Positions 55,927-64,000 of a stretch of 64,000 bases of DNA are shown in pieces. The notes beneath the pieces are model-generated. The model was not told where the DNA came from. It saw only the letters and a program-made list of their open reading frames with translations, and did no database searches. This DNA is from Acinetobacter sp. NIPH 298 (lineage in GTDB: Bacteria > Pseudomonadota > Gammaproteobacteria > Pseudomonadales > Moraxellaceae). The stretch is from positions 248,001 through 312,000 of the forward strand of contig NZ_KB850055.1 in NCBI RefSeq assembly GCF_000369505.1. Reading direction: 5' to 3'. Within the stretch, counting starts at the first letter, position 1, and every line of letters begins with the position of its first letter. A program made the translations under genes and the position numbers.

Positions 55927-56532
55927 CTATAAATTTGCAAACAATAAACTCAGACCTAAAGCACTGAGTACAACACCAATAATACGATTGATTGCTACTT
56001 GTTTGGCGAAAATTTTATTTCTAATCATTTGGGTAGAGCAAAAGACAGCAATTAAACAAAACCAGAGTAAATGGCTACCAGATATAAAAATGCCATAAGC
56101 AAAAAGTCTGCTTATATTATTTTCTGAGGTCATAATTTGCGAGAAGATACTGATCACAAATAAAGTGGTTTTAGGATTAAAACTATTGGTTAAAAAGCCA
56201 TGTTTGAATGCTTGTCTGCTAGTTATATCTGTACTGTTTTGATCAAAAATAACGGGTGCTTGAGTGAACGTTTTGTAGCCAATATAGACCAAATAAGCTG
56301 CACCAATGTATTGAATAATATAAATTAGGTTTGGAAGGGATTGTTGCAGAAACGTTAATCCAATTAAGCTGTAACTGATATGGACCCAAACACCGCAAGC
56401 GATTCCATAGGCAGTCCAGATTCCAGATTTTCGACCGTAGAGATAACTATTCCGCGTGACCAAGGCAAAGTCTGCACCGGGACTCATAACGGCAAGTATC
56501 GTGACCACAGTTATCGCTATTAGTTCATTCAC
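55927..56532 (-). CDS. LysE-family amino acid exporter
   Basis: A six-TM transporter of 201 aa of the RhtB/LysE family. The first helix segment, MSPGADFALVTRNSYLYGRKSG, with the conserved PGPD-like motif (here PGAD), and KHGFLTNSFNPKTTLF near residue 105 are typical. It is divergent from a LysR gene, 102 bp away, the usual arrangement for an exporter and its regulator. The substrate is unknown. Confidence 0.87.
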   Translation of the reverse strand: MNELIAITVVTILAVMSPGADFALVTRNSYLYGRKSGIWTAYGIACGVWVHISYSLIGLTFLQQSLPNLIYIIQYIGAAYLVYIGYKTFTQAPVIFDQNSTDITSRQAFKHGFLTNSFNPKTTLFVISIFSQIMTSENNISRLFAYGIFISGSHLLWFCLIAVFCSTQMIRNKIFAKQVAINRIIGVVLSALGLSLLFANL

Positions 56533-56634
56533 TCATCTATTCCTGAAATATTGATTCTAAGTATCTTTATATTTTTCATATATTTGTTATATTGAAAATC
56601 GAAATTAATTCTTATTTATGTATGAGTTTTTGGA

Positions 56635-57510
56635 ATGATAGAGCGGTTATCCTTGAATTCACTTAAGTTTTTTTATTATGTGGCGCGTTATGAAAGTATG
56701 ACGATTGCTGCGGAAAAGTTATTTGTGACTCAAGGAGCGGTCAGTAAGCAGCTTAAAAATCTGGAAGATAGCTTGGGTTTTAGCTTATTTATCCGTGAAG
56801 CTAGAACGTTACGCTTAACCAGTGAAGGCGAGGTGTTGTTCGATTGCTGCCAGCAAGTTTTTCAGCACATTGATCAATGTTTGGTGCAGTTGCAAGATAA
56901 GACTAAAGCACAAAGAAATTTAGTCCTTTCGTGTGAGCCAACCCTTGCAATGAAATGGTTGATTCCACGGTTGGTGCAATTTAAACAGCTTTATCCTGAG
57001 TTTGAGGTCAGTCTTTTCACGGGTGGTGGAGCGGTCGATTTTAAGGATCAAAATATAGACTTAGCTCTTAGGCGTGATGATTTTGATTGGGGGAAGGCGA
57101 TTTATAGTGAAAAAATTGCAGATGAATATATGTTGTGTGTCGCTGCAAAAAATAATTCGCAATACGCTAAGCAGATGTTTATTTCCACATCAAGACCAAG
57201 ACTATGGCAACACTTTAAAGAGACTCACAAAGGACAGTATCAAGACTGCAAGAAATCCTCACTTGAGCATTTTTATTTATGTATTGAAGCTTGTTTAGCT
57301 GGATTAGGGGCTACTGTTGTATCTGCGTATATGGTTGAAAGGGAGATAAAATATCAGATGCTGGAGCTGCTTCATCCTGTATATCAGGATGGTTCTGCTT
57401 ATTTTTTATTGTCGGCTCAGCCATTTGAAGATGATATGCGTAAGGTGCTGTTTCGAGACTGGTTGAGTGCTGAGATGAGAGCAAGTCAACTCAGGTTTGG
57501 TTTGAGCTAA
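56635..57510 (+). CDS. LysR-family transcriptional regulator
   Basis: A 291-aa regulator. The HTH domain (about residues 1-62) is LSLNSLKFFYYVARYESMTIAAEKLFVTQGAVSKQLKNLEDSLGFSLFIREAR, followed by the substrate-binding domain (PBP2-like, GcvA-type). It probably controls the divergent LysE exporter gene. The ATG is at 56635; no strong Shine-Dalgarno sequence. Confidence 0.87.
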   Translation: MIERLSLNSLKFFYYVARYESMTIAAEKLFVTQGAVSKQLKNLEDSLGFSLFIREARTLRLTSEGEVLFDCCQQVFQHIDQCLVQLQDKTKAQRNLVLSCEPTLAMKWLIPRLVQFKQLYPEFEVSLFTGGGAVDFKDQNIDLALRRDDFDWGKAIYSEKIADEYMLCVAAKNNSQYAKQMFISTSRPRLWQHFKETHKGQYQDCKKSSLEHFYLCIEACLAGLGATVVSAYMVEREIKYQMLELLHPVYQDGSAYFLLSAQPFEDDMRKVLFRDWLSAEMRASQLRFGLS

Positions 57511-57533
57511 ATCTTATGATGACTTGGGTAGAT

Positions 57534-57573
57534 CAAAAGCATTGATCGCTAAAGAGACTAATCAATGCTTTTG
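57534..57573. terminator. Bidirectional terminator, LysR / TPMT genes
   Basis: The perfect 13-bp stem CAAAAGCATTGAT/ATCAATGCTTTTG with a 14-nt loop lies between the convergent genes. Confidence 0.8.
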
Positions 57574-57588
57574 TGTCCGAGATAAAGT

Positions 57589-58233
57589 TTAATCATTCGT
57601 CGAATGTTTGCTTAGACACCAAGCATGTTCATATGCGGTGAGTTTGCCTTTTAGATTTTCAGTATTTGATGCTAATAATTTAATATCGTAATAACTTGCA
57701 TAATGTGCCACTAGTTCATATTCAGGAACAGAAAAGGGTGGTCCTGCTAATAGTTTTTGATCGTAGTCTAGGCTGATAAGTAATTGTGGTGCTTGGTTTG
57801 TGATTTTTAAAAGATGTTGCGTATATGATGTGCGCATTTGATCTGGTAGTGCGATCAGTGCTGCTCGATCATAAATTGCATCAATCTTACCGATTTGGGC
57901 TGCTGTTAACGCAAAGAAATCACCGACAAAGAGGTCAATCTGAGTATGCTGAAAATGAGTCAAGTGACCTATTTTGGCTTCTTGAAAAGTGAGTCCCAAG
58001 TCTAAAATCAGATCTTGAATAGCAATCGGGCTAAGATCAATTCCGATCACATGATAGCCTTGCTCAATGAGCCAGTTTATATCTAGGCTTTTACCGCATA
58101 GAGGAACAAAAATGGTTGCGCCTTTTGCTAAATTTAAGTACGGAAAATATTTTGTAAGTAAGGTGTGAGGCTGGTTTTGATGAAAGCCGATACTGTTGGT
58201 TTTCCATTTGTTATGCCAAAAATCATGTTGCAT
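57589..58233 (-). CDS. Thiopurine S-methyltransferase (TPMT)-family protein
   Basis: A SAM-dependent methyltransferase of 214 aa. FWHNKWKTNSIGFHQNQPHTLL near the N-terminus, VPLCGKSLDINWL and IYDRAALIALP are the bacterial TPMT signatures, seen in enzymes that methylate tellurite, selenite and thiols. The ATG at 58233 has GGAGG at 8-nt spacing; the frame opens at 58248. It is 28 bp downstream of a DedA gene and likely cotranscribed. Confidence 0.88.
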   Translation of the reverse strand: MQHDFWHNKWKTNSIGFHQNQPHTLLTKYFPYLNLAKGATIFVPLCGKSLDINWLIEQGYHVIGIDLSPIAIQDLILDLGLTFQEAKIGHLTHFQHTQIDLFVGDFFALTAAQIGKIDAIYDRAALIALPDQMRTSYTQHLLKITNQAPQLLISLDYDQKLLAGPPFSVPEYELVAHYASYYDIKLLASNTENLKGKLTAYEHAWCLSKHSTND

Positions 58234-58261
58234 TTTTAAAACCTCCATCTTTATTTACAAT

Positions 58262-58873
58262 TTATCTTTTTGATAAGTAAAATTTCTTTGCCAATCGCCA
58301 CAAAATATAAAAGACAGCAATGGTTAAAATGATATAACCGACGCGTTGTATGACCGCGGTCATTAATGCCTGATTTTCACTAAAATAATAACCGACACAG
58401 GCAAGAAAACTGGTCCAAATTATGGTTCCAGCAGCGCTATACGTCATGAATTTACCAAAAGGCATCTTGCTCATTCCCGCAGGAATACTAATCAGCGAGC
58501 GAACTGCTGGAATCATTCGACCAAAAAAGACAACACGATGCCCGTGCTTTTCAAACCAAGTTAAAGATTTTTCCAAGTCAGTTGTGCTTATTCTTAAATA
58601 TTTGCCATAACGTGCGATGAAATTGAATAAGTGTTGCTGTGGAATCTTTCGACCAACCCAATACAACAGCATTGCGGCTAACAGTGAGCCTGCACTTCCT
58701 GCAATAATCACACCGATCAAACTCAGGTCACCTTTCGCAGCCGTGTAGCCCGCTGAGGGCATAATCACTTCTGATGGTACAGGTGGAAAAACATTATCGA
58801 GAAACATGAGAAACGCGATACCTAGATAACCTAGTTTCTCCATGATCGATAAGACCCAATCTTCTAGCCCCAT
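58262..58873 (-). CDS. DedA-family membrane protein
   Basis: A 203-aa DedA/VTT-domain protein with four to five hydrophobic segments. The pattern FLDNVFPPVPSEVIMPSAGYTA with conserved E and R, and FGRMIPAVRSLISIPAGM, are hallmarks. DedA proteins are likely lipid flippases; some recycle undecaprenyl phosphate and affect colistin resistance. Its role here is not assigned. It precedes a TPMT-like gene on the same strand. Confidence 0.9.
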   Translation of the reverse strand: MGLEDWVLSIMEKLGYLGIAFLMFLDNVFPPVPSEVIMPSAGYTAAKGDLSLIGVIIAGSAGSLLAAMLLYWVGRKIPQQHLFNFIARYGKYLRISTTDLEKSLTWFEKHGHRVVFFGRMIPAVRSLISIPAGMSKMPFGKFMTYSAAGTIIWTSFLACVGYYFSENQALMTAVIQRVGYIILTIAVFYILWRLAKKFYLSKR

Positions 58874-58966
58874 AGTGCCTTTGAACGTTATTTGTGAATT
58901 TAAAGCAGCTTAATTGCGATTCGATGAATGCTCAATAAGGTATTGGTTAACCGTTTTAACAAAACA

Positions 58967-58995
58967 AAAAAGCCTTAGTCGGAACTAAGGCTTTT
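58967..58995 (-). terminator. trhO terminator
   Basis: The stem AAAAGCCTTAGT/ACTAAGGCTTTT with the loop CGGA. On the minus strand TTTTG follows. It lies about 22 bp after trhO. Confidence 0.85.
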
Positions 58996-59016
58996 GAAAT
59001 TCTGGTGTATACACGC

Positions 59017-59949
59017 TTATAGGCGTTTGCGTTTTGCAGCAGTAATTTGTGATTGACGCATACGGAAGCCTGCTTTTTGTTTGTCCGTTGTTTTATCAAT
59101 GCAGTAAGCACATGAAACACCGTGTTCATAGCTTGATAACTCTGATTCAGCTTTGGTCAGAGGCCAACCACACGCATGACATTTGATGTTTTCACCTTCT
59201 TCAACACCGTGCGTCACCGCAGTTCGACCATCAAAGACAAAGCATTCACCTTCCCAAAGACTTTCTTCGGCAGGGGTTTCTTCGAGGTATTTTAAAATAC
59301 CACCTTTAAGGTGGTAAACCTCGTTAAACCCTTCTTGTAAGAGTAGGGAGGTTGATTTCTCACAACGAATACCACCTGTACAGAACATGGCAATTTTTTT
59401 GTCTTTATGCTGCTCAAGGTTTTGTTTTACGTAGTCTGGAAATTCACGGAAAGATTCAGTTTTAGGATCAACTGCACCCTTAAATGTACCTGCTTTATAT
59501 TCGTAGTCATTGCGTGTATCAATTAAGATCACATCATCACGCGCAATCAGTTCGTTCCATTCTTTTGGGTCAAGATAGTGACCCACTAAATCACGTGGTT
59601 TAACTTCTACGCCTAAAGTCACAATTTCATTTTTAAGTTTGATTTTCATTTTACGGAATGGTTTGTCAGAGCTATGAGACTCTTTGTATTCCATTGACGT
59701 AAAACCTTCATCTAGTAAAAAACGATGAATTGTATCAATTGCTGCACGATCACCTGCAACTGTGCCATTAATTCCTTCTGAAGCTACAATCAGAGTTCCA
59801 CACAAATTGATACGATTCACTAAGTCTAAAAGACGTTGTTGCAGATCAGCTGCATCTGAAACTTCTTTAAATTGATATAGTGCCGCAACAACCCAATTTG
59901 TGGTCGCTTGCTGTTCTACAGGTGCAAGCTGTTCTACAGTAGCGTTCAT
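59017..59949 (-). CDS. trhO: tRNA uridine-34 hydroxylase (rhodanese family, TrhO/YceA)
   Basis: An oxygen-dependent tRNA hydroxylase needed for 5-hydroxyuridine at wobble position 34. The UPF0176 N-terminal domain precedes a rhodanese domain with the loop MFCTGGIRCEKS (active-site Cys). A C-terminal CHAC-x-CAYC cysteine cluster may bind zinc. The ATG at 59949 (MNATVEQLAP, GGAG upstream) is chosen over the frame start at 59991; 310 aa. Confidence 0.92.
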   Translation of the reverse strand: MNATVEQLAPVEQQATTNWVVAALYQFKEVSDAADLQQRLLDLVNRINLCGTLIVASEGINGTVAGDRAAIDTIHRFLLDEGFTSMEYKESHSSDKPFRKMKIKLKNEIVTLGVEVKPRDLVGHYLDPKEWNELIARDDVILIDTRNDYEYKAGTFKGAVDPKTESFREFPDYVKQNLEQHKDKKIAMFCTGGIRCEKSTSLLLQEGFNEVYHLKGGILKYLEETPAEESLWEGECFVFDGRTAVTHGVEEGENIKCHACGWPLTKAESELSSYEHGVSCAYCIDKTTDKQKAGFRMRQSQITAAKRKRL

Positions 59950-60059
59950 GGATAACTCCAAATGTATTAAGATAGGAAAATTAAGGCGCACATTTTAGCG
60001 CGAAATCTGAAAATAAGCGAGAAAACCATAAAATTAATATGGTTTTATAGGAGTTGGTT

Positions 60060-60548
60060 TTGAGTAGTGATCGTCGAATTCCATCATTGACTCCATGTGC
60101 AGGGCGTTGTTCAACGGTGTTTGGTGATTTGGTTTGTCGTGGTTGTCGCCGTTTTAATCATGAAGTCATTCAATGGAATACATATAACCCAGAACAAAGA
60201 TTGGCGGTGTGGCGGCGCTTAGATGCGCAGCTAGACCAAATTTTGGTTCCGTTGTTGCCCAATGCTGATCTCCAGCATGTTGAAGGTTTTATTCATAGTC
60301 GGCATATCCGCATACTAGACACCGCGAGCCGAGGGCGTAAGCTTTATCATGCCCTAAAGCTTTGTGAAAAAAATAAACAACTTGCCCATGATAGTGGTTT
60401 GGGTGTGACTGATAAGCAAGTAAAGCCGATCTGGGATGAGTTTGAGCGTCGTGTATTGGCTTTGGCTAAGGCGAGTTATGAATTGGCATGGTTACGGGCA
60501 AATGGTATTAGCCATAATTTGATGCGTTTATTGGAAGATGATGATTGA
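60060..60548 (+). CDS. DUF1289-domain protein
   Basis: A 162-aa protein whose N-terminal domain has the DUF1289 cysteine pattern PCAGRCSTVFGDLVCRGCRRFNHEVIQW, a putative Fe-S or zinc-binding motif. The C-terminal extension (about residues 75-160) is helical and lacks a recognised domain. A TTG start at 60060 has GGAG at 6-nt spacing; the in-frame TTG at 60054 abuts it. It is divergent from trhO. Confidence 0.82.
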   Translation: MSSDRRIPSLTPCAGRCSTVFGDLVCRGCRRFNHEVIQWNTYNPEQRLAVWRRLDAQLDQILVPLLPNADLQHVEGFIHSRHIRILDTASRGRKLYHALKLCEKNKQLAHDSGLGVTDKQVKPIWDEFERRVLALAKASYELAWLRANGISHNLMRLLEDDD

Positions 60549-60586
60549 TGCGTTGATTGCGGATGCTCTTTTGATTTTCAAATAAA

Positions 60587-60612
60587 AAAAAGCTGCCATA
60601 TGGCAGCTTTTT
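60587..60612. terminator. Bidirectional terminator, DUF1289 / gltA
   Basis: The fully palindromic AAAAAGCTGCC/GGCAGCTTTTT with ATAT at its centre lies between convergent genes. Confidence 0.92.
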
Positions 60613-60634
60613 AAACATTAACTTTGTTTTAAAA

Positions 60635-61909
60635 TTAACGTTTGATATCGCGTTGAGTCTCGCCAGTATAAAGCTGACGTGGGCGACCGATTTTGTACGG
60701 AGATGCGTGCATTTCTAACCAGTGGCTGATCCAGCCAACGGTACGACCAAGTGCAAAAATAACAGTGAACATATCAGTTGGGATACCGATTGCTTTTAAG
60801 ATAATGCCTGAGTAGAAATCGACATTTGGATAAAGCTTACGTTCAACGAAGTACGGGTCGTTCAGTGCAATTTTCTCAAGTTCCATTGCAAGAGCAAGCT
60901 GAGGATCATTGATACCAAGTGCTTCAAGAACTTCGTCACACGTTTGTTTCATGACTTTTGCACGTGGATCAAAGTTTTTATACACACGGTGACCGAAGCC
61001 CATGAGTTTAACTTCTTTGCGCTTCACTTTTTCCATGAATTCAGCAACGTTTTCTACGCTACCGATTTCATCTAACATGCGAAGTACAGCTTCGTTTGCG
61101 CCGCCGTGAGCAGGTCCCCAAAGTGCAGAAATCCCTGAAGAGATACATGCGTAAGGGTTAGCACCTGTAGAACCAGCAAGACGTACTGTAGATGTAGACG
61201 CATTTTGCTCATGGTCAGCATGAAGCGTGAAGATACGATCCATTGCTTTAGCAAGCACAGGATTTACTTTGTAATCACGGTCAGCAGGTGTTGCAAACAT
61301 CATGTGTAAGAAGTTTTCTGCATAACCTAAATCATTACGTGGGTAAATGAATGGTTGACCTACTGTGTACTTGTAGCTCCAAGCTGCAAGAGTAGGGATT
61401 TTTGCAATTAAACGAATTGCGGTAATTTCGCGGTGATTAACATCTTCAATATCTAAAGCGTTGTGATAGAACGCAGATAAAGCACCAACAACACCAACCA
61501 TGATCGCCATAGGGTGAGCATCACGACGGAAACCATTAAAGAAACGGCTAACTTGATCGTGAACCATCGTATGGTTGCGCACTTTAGCGTCAAATTCTGC
61601 TTTTTGTTCAGCAGTTGGAAGCTCACCATTTAACAATAAGTAGCAAGTTTCTAAGTAGTCTGCTTGAGTCGCTAATTGATCAATTGGATAGCCACGGTGT
61701 AATAACACACCTTTGTCACCATCAATGAATGTGATCTTAGATTCGCAAGCAGCTGTCGCCATAAAACCAGGATCGAAAGTAAAGTGACCCGATGCCAATA
61801 CATCTTTAACGTCAATTACATCTGGGCCCAATGTGCCGCTGTAAATTGGTAATTCAATTTCTTTGCCATCAAGCTGTAATACGGCTTTTTTGCCAGTTGC
61901 TGCAGACAT
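60635..61909 (-). CDS. gltA: Citrate synthase
   Basis: Condenses acetyl-CoA with oxaloacetate in the TCA cycle. At 424 aa it belongs to the longer hexameric Gram-negative type regulated by NADH. The catalytic His lies in [15 protein letters not shown] and another active-site His in [12 protein letters not shown]. The start is the ATG at 61909 with GGAGATC before it. It is divergent from sdhCDA with a 0.9-kb spacer, the usual arrangement. Confidence 0.97.
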   Translation of the reverse strand: MSAATGKKAVLQLDGKEIELPIYSGTLGPDVIDVKDVLASGHFTFDPGFMATAACESKITFIDGDKGVLLHRGYPIDQLATQADYLETCYLLLNGELPTAEQKAEFDAKVRNHTMVHDQVSRFFNGFRRDAHPMAIMVGVVGALSAFYHNALDIEDVNHREITAIRLIAKIPTLAAWSYKYTVGQPFIYPRNDLGYAENFLHMMFATPADRDYKVNPVLAKAMDRIFTLHADHEQNASTSTVRLAGSTGANPYACISSGISALWGPAHGGANEAVLRMLDEIGSVENVAEFMEKVKRKEVKLMGFGHRVYKNFDPRAKVMKQTCDEVLEALGINDPQLALAMELEKIALNDPYFVERKLYPNVDFYSGIILKAIGIPTDMFTVIFALGRTVGWISHWLEMHASPYKIGRPRQLYTGETQRDIKR

Positions 61910-62820
61910 TCAATAGATCTCCTGTCCTGGTGAATGATTATCTGACTCGAAATCCTAATCTTGTCATGTGCGAATCAGACGGTGTCAAAATTTGCTATAA
62001 GATTAGTGGCTACTAAAATTTTGTCAATTATACTTAGGGATAAAAAATGACGTTGCTACAGTCAATTAGTCATTCAGTATCAAAGGAAAAACTGAGTAAA
62101 ATCACAGCACCGGTCGAGTATAATATGTCAAATCATGTTTCAGGTGCATAAAAAAAATGAAGCATCAGTACAATTGTAAGTAAATTTTTATTTCGGCAAT
62201 ATTTTGGTGCTTATAAAATAAAGACTTAGAATAATTCAAAATCCTATATACCTCGTGGCTTAGAGCTGAATAGTCATTGAAAAAATACTGGAAATGTGTA
62301 TTCATTTTGGAATAATTGATTCATTGTGGTGCGCTTGTTTGTATAAAAAAAACTCACTTCTTTTTTGTATGAGATCGCAAGGAATAGATTATTGATTATT
62401 CATATTTAATATATAAATGGGGGGTATTATTTTTGACAATATTTATAACGGTGTGATTTGCACTGAATTTACGCTAAAAACGTGTATTTTTTATGAAATA
62501 AACAAGAAAAAATCAATGGAAGTGAAAAATATTTATAAATAATCCCTTGTTATTTTTATCTTTAAAAAACATGTGGATATCTTATTTTTATTTGGTGGTT
62601 TATCATTGTTATTGTCGCTCCACTCGTGAATGATTCTTATTTAATGGGTTTTTAGACTAAAGCGAAATCTGATTGTTTGTATTTTGATATTTCACGTCTT
62701 ATAATTCGGTGTCGTTATATATAGGTTAGGCATGTGCTGTTCTTGCCTGACAATGCCAGCTTTCCTTTGAATTAATTCAAACAAACTCCAGTTGGAGTTT
62801 CTACCTACAGGATGCCCGCT
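61910..62820. other. gltA-sdhC divergent intergenic region
   Basis: About 910 bp, very AT-rich, no gene. It carries the promoters of both TCA-cycle units. One sdh promoter candidate lies at 62677-62705. A small dyad AAACTCCA/TGGAGTTT (62783-62800) precedes sdhC. Confidence 0.6.
62677..62705 (+). promoter_or_regulatory. Sigma-70 promoter candidate for sdhCDA
   Basis: -35 TTGTAT (62677-62682), a 17-bp spacer and a consensus -10 TATAAT (62700-62705). Transcription would start about 110 nt before sdhC. Confidence 0.6.
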
Positions 62821-63213
62821 GTGAAAAGCAACAGACCTGTCAATTTGTCCATGGGTCAAGTGTTAGCGGTAAATTTACGCTCACCCGTGGCTATTGCATC
62901 AATTCTACACCGTCTATCAGGTGTAATCGTTTTCTTACTCGTCGCAGTTCTTTTATGGATTTTGGATAAATCTTTATCTTCGCCAGAAGGATTTGACTAC
63001 GTTAAAAATGTCGTTTTCGGAAATATCTGTGTACGTTTTATCGTATGGGTATTTGTAGCCGGCCTAATTTTCCACTTCATCGCAGGGATCAAGCATTTGC
63101 TTGCTGATGTCGGTTTTGCTGAAGAGTTACAAAGTGGTCGTATTGCAGCTACAGTTTCATTAATCTTGTCTGCGGTTTGTATTGTCGCAGCCTTCGTATG
63201 GATTATGTTCTGA
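62821..63213 (+). CDS. sdhC: Succinate dehydrogenase cytochrome b556 subunit
   Basis: A membrane anchor of complex II, 130 aa, with three TM helices. HRLSGVIVFLL contains the heme-ligand or quinone-site region and FHFIAGIKHLLADVG the second conserved His. The GTG at 62821 is chosen because AGG lies 9 nt upstream; the ATG at 62812 abuts it. The stop overlaps the sdhD start (TGATG). Confidence 0.93.
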   Translation: MKSNRPVNLSMGQVLAVNLRSPVAIASILHRLSGVIVFLLVAVLLWILDKSLSSPEGFDYVKNVVFGNICVRFIVWVFVAGLIFHFIAGIKHLLADVGFAEELQSGRIAATVSLILSAVCIVAAFVWIMF

Positions 63214-63578
63214 TGAAAAGTGCTACAGGTTTAACAGGTTCAGGTTCTCGCGATTGGTACATCCAGCGTGTTAGTGCTGTGGTGTTGGCTGCTTATACTG
63301 TTGTTATATTCGGTTGGATCCTTTGCAATAGCGGATTCGGTTATGAACAGTGGGCTGGCTTTATGTTGACTTTGCCAATGAAGATTTTTTCTTTATTAGC
63401 AGTGTTATCACTGGTTGCACACGCTTGGATTGGTATGTGGCAAGTCTTTACTGATTATGTAACGACTCGTCAAATGGGTCCTTCGGCTTCAGGTTTACGC
63501 CTTGTGCTCACTACTGCTGTGATTATTTCAGTATTCGTGTACGCAATCTGGGGTATCCAGATTTTCTGGGCAAATTGA
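63213..63578 (+). CDS. sdhD: Succinate dehydrogenase membrane anchor subunit
   Basis: The second complex II anchor, 121 aa, with three TM helices and the conserved heme-His region in VAHAWIGMWQVFTDYV. The ATG at 63213 overlaps the sdhC stop by one base; upstream in-frame starts lie inside sdhC. sdhA follows after 12 bp. Confidence 0.93.
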   Translation: MKSATGLTGSGSRDWYIQRVSAVVLAAYTVVIFGWILCNSGFGYEQWAGFMLTLPMKIFSLLAVLSLVAHAWIGMWQVFTDYVTTRQMGPSASGLRLVLTTAVIISVFVYAIWGIQIFWAN

Positions 63579-63590
63579 TAGGAAGAGATC

Positions 63591-64000
63591 ATGGCAACTA
63601 CCCCTAAAGAAAATTATTCAAACATCCAAACCCTATCATTTGACGCAGTTATCGTCGGTGGTGGTGGTTCTGGTATGCGTGCTGCTTACCAACTTGCTCA
63701 AGCGGGTTTAAAAGTTGCGGTATTGACCAAAGTATTCCCAACACGTTCGCATACGGTTGCTGCTCAAGGTGGTATTGGTGCGTCGCTAGGTAACATGCAG
63801 GAAGATAACTGGCACTATCACTTTTATGACACGGTTAAAGGTTCTGACTGGTTGGGTGATCAGGACGCAATCGAGTTTATGACGCGTGAAGCACCGAAAG
63901 TTGTTTATGAGCTTGAACACTTAGGTATGCCTTTTGACCGTAATGAAGATGGTACGATCTACCAGCGTCCATTTGGTGGTCACTCTGCAAATTACGGTGA
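63591..64000 (+). CDS. sdhA: Succinate dehydrogenase flavoprotein subunit (3' truncated by window edge)
   Basis: Only the first 136 codons are in the window. The FAD-binding motif [20 protein letters not shown] lies near residue 21, and SHTVAAQGG holds the His that binds FAD covalently. It is the third gene of sdhCDA (sdhB expected beyond the edge). The ATG has AGGAAGAG upstream. Confidence 0.97.
   Translation, partial: MATTPKENYSNIQTLSFDAVIVGGGGSGMRAAYQLAQAGLKVAVLTKVFPTRSHTVAAQGGIGASLGNMQEDNWHYHFYDTVKGSDWLGDQDAIEFMTREAPKVVYELEHLGMPFDRNEDGTIYQRPFGGHSANYG

Overview
The window is a chromosomal segment of an Acinetobacter-type gammaproteobacterium. The evidence is a complete adeIJK efflux operon, a pmrCAB lipid A modification operon, a DcaP-like porin, the housekeeping set ispA, valS, ispB, rplU-rpmA, serS, cysG, rpoD, gltA and sdhCDA, low overall GC, and the short palindromic terminators seen throughout. 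No rRNA, tRNA, CRISPR array, integrase or prophage was seen. About sixty protein genes are supported, and the last one (sdhA) runs off the right edge.

Layout. 1-5.9 kb: ispA, a YjbR-like protein, an NfeD/SPFH membrane pair, a patatin-like lipoprotein, an acyltransferase and an AmpG-like permease. 6.0-6.3 kb: a 270-bp MITE-like repeat. 6.6-11.8 kb: a DcaP-like porin, then pmrCAB behind two tandem PmrA-box-like sites. 11.8-18 kb: a sugar/LPS-kinase-like protein, a complete glutamate/aspartate ABC importer (gltIJKL) and amtB behind a sigma-54-like promoter. 18-25.4 kb: an AEC carrier, a J-domain protein, a very AT-rich ptuA-ptuB (Septu-type anti-phage) module, and valS. 25.6-29.5 kb: two tandem paralogues of unknown function, an SDR, a PP-loop ATPase and two YbjQ-like proteins. 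29.5-36.1 kb: adeK, adeJ, adeI and a PAP2 phosphatase, apparently one operon read from a promoter that contains a near-perfect palindromic operator. 36.2-46.5 kb: a Gcr-type membrane protein, ispB, rplU-rpmA, a pirin, lolA, a DUF3298 lipoprotein, serS, cysG and trmL. 46.5-52.6 kb: a VOC protein, an HxlR regulator divergent from a flavodoxin-like reductase with a palindromic operator between them, an APC permease, an iron-type alcohol dehydrogenase with a small partner, lipB and ybeD. 52.8-64 kb: rpoD, small conserved proteins, a LysE/LysR divergent pair, a TPMT-like methyltransferase, a DedA protein, trhO, a DUF1289 protein, and gltA divergent from sdhCDA.

Most of the region is core chromosome. 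The clearest accessory parts are the Septu-type cassette (about 20.2-22.4 kb) and the MITE-like repeat. Envelope functions recur: lipid A modification, porin, efflux, lipoprotein sorting and phosphatidate/undecaprenyl-type phosphatase chemistry. Several regulatory sites can be read directly: PmrA boxes, the operator before pap2-adeIJK, the HxlR-type operator and a -24/-12 promoter for amtB. These are the most testable new observations. I did not find a system that is clearly without precedent. The best candidates for undescribed biology are the tandem paralogue pair at 25.6-27.1 kb and the kinase-like gene beside pmrCAB.
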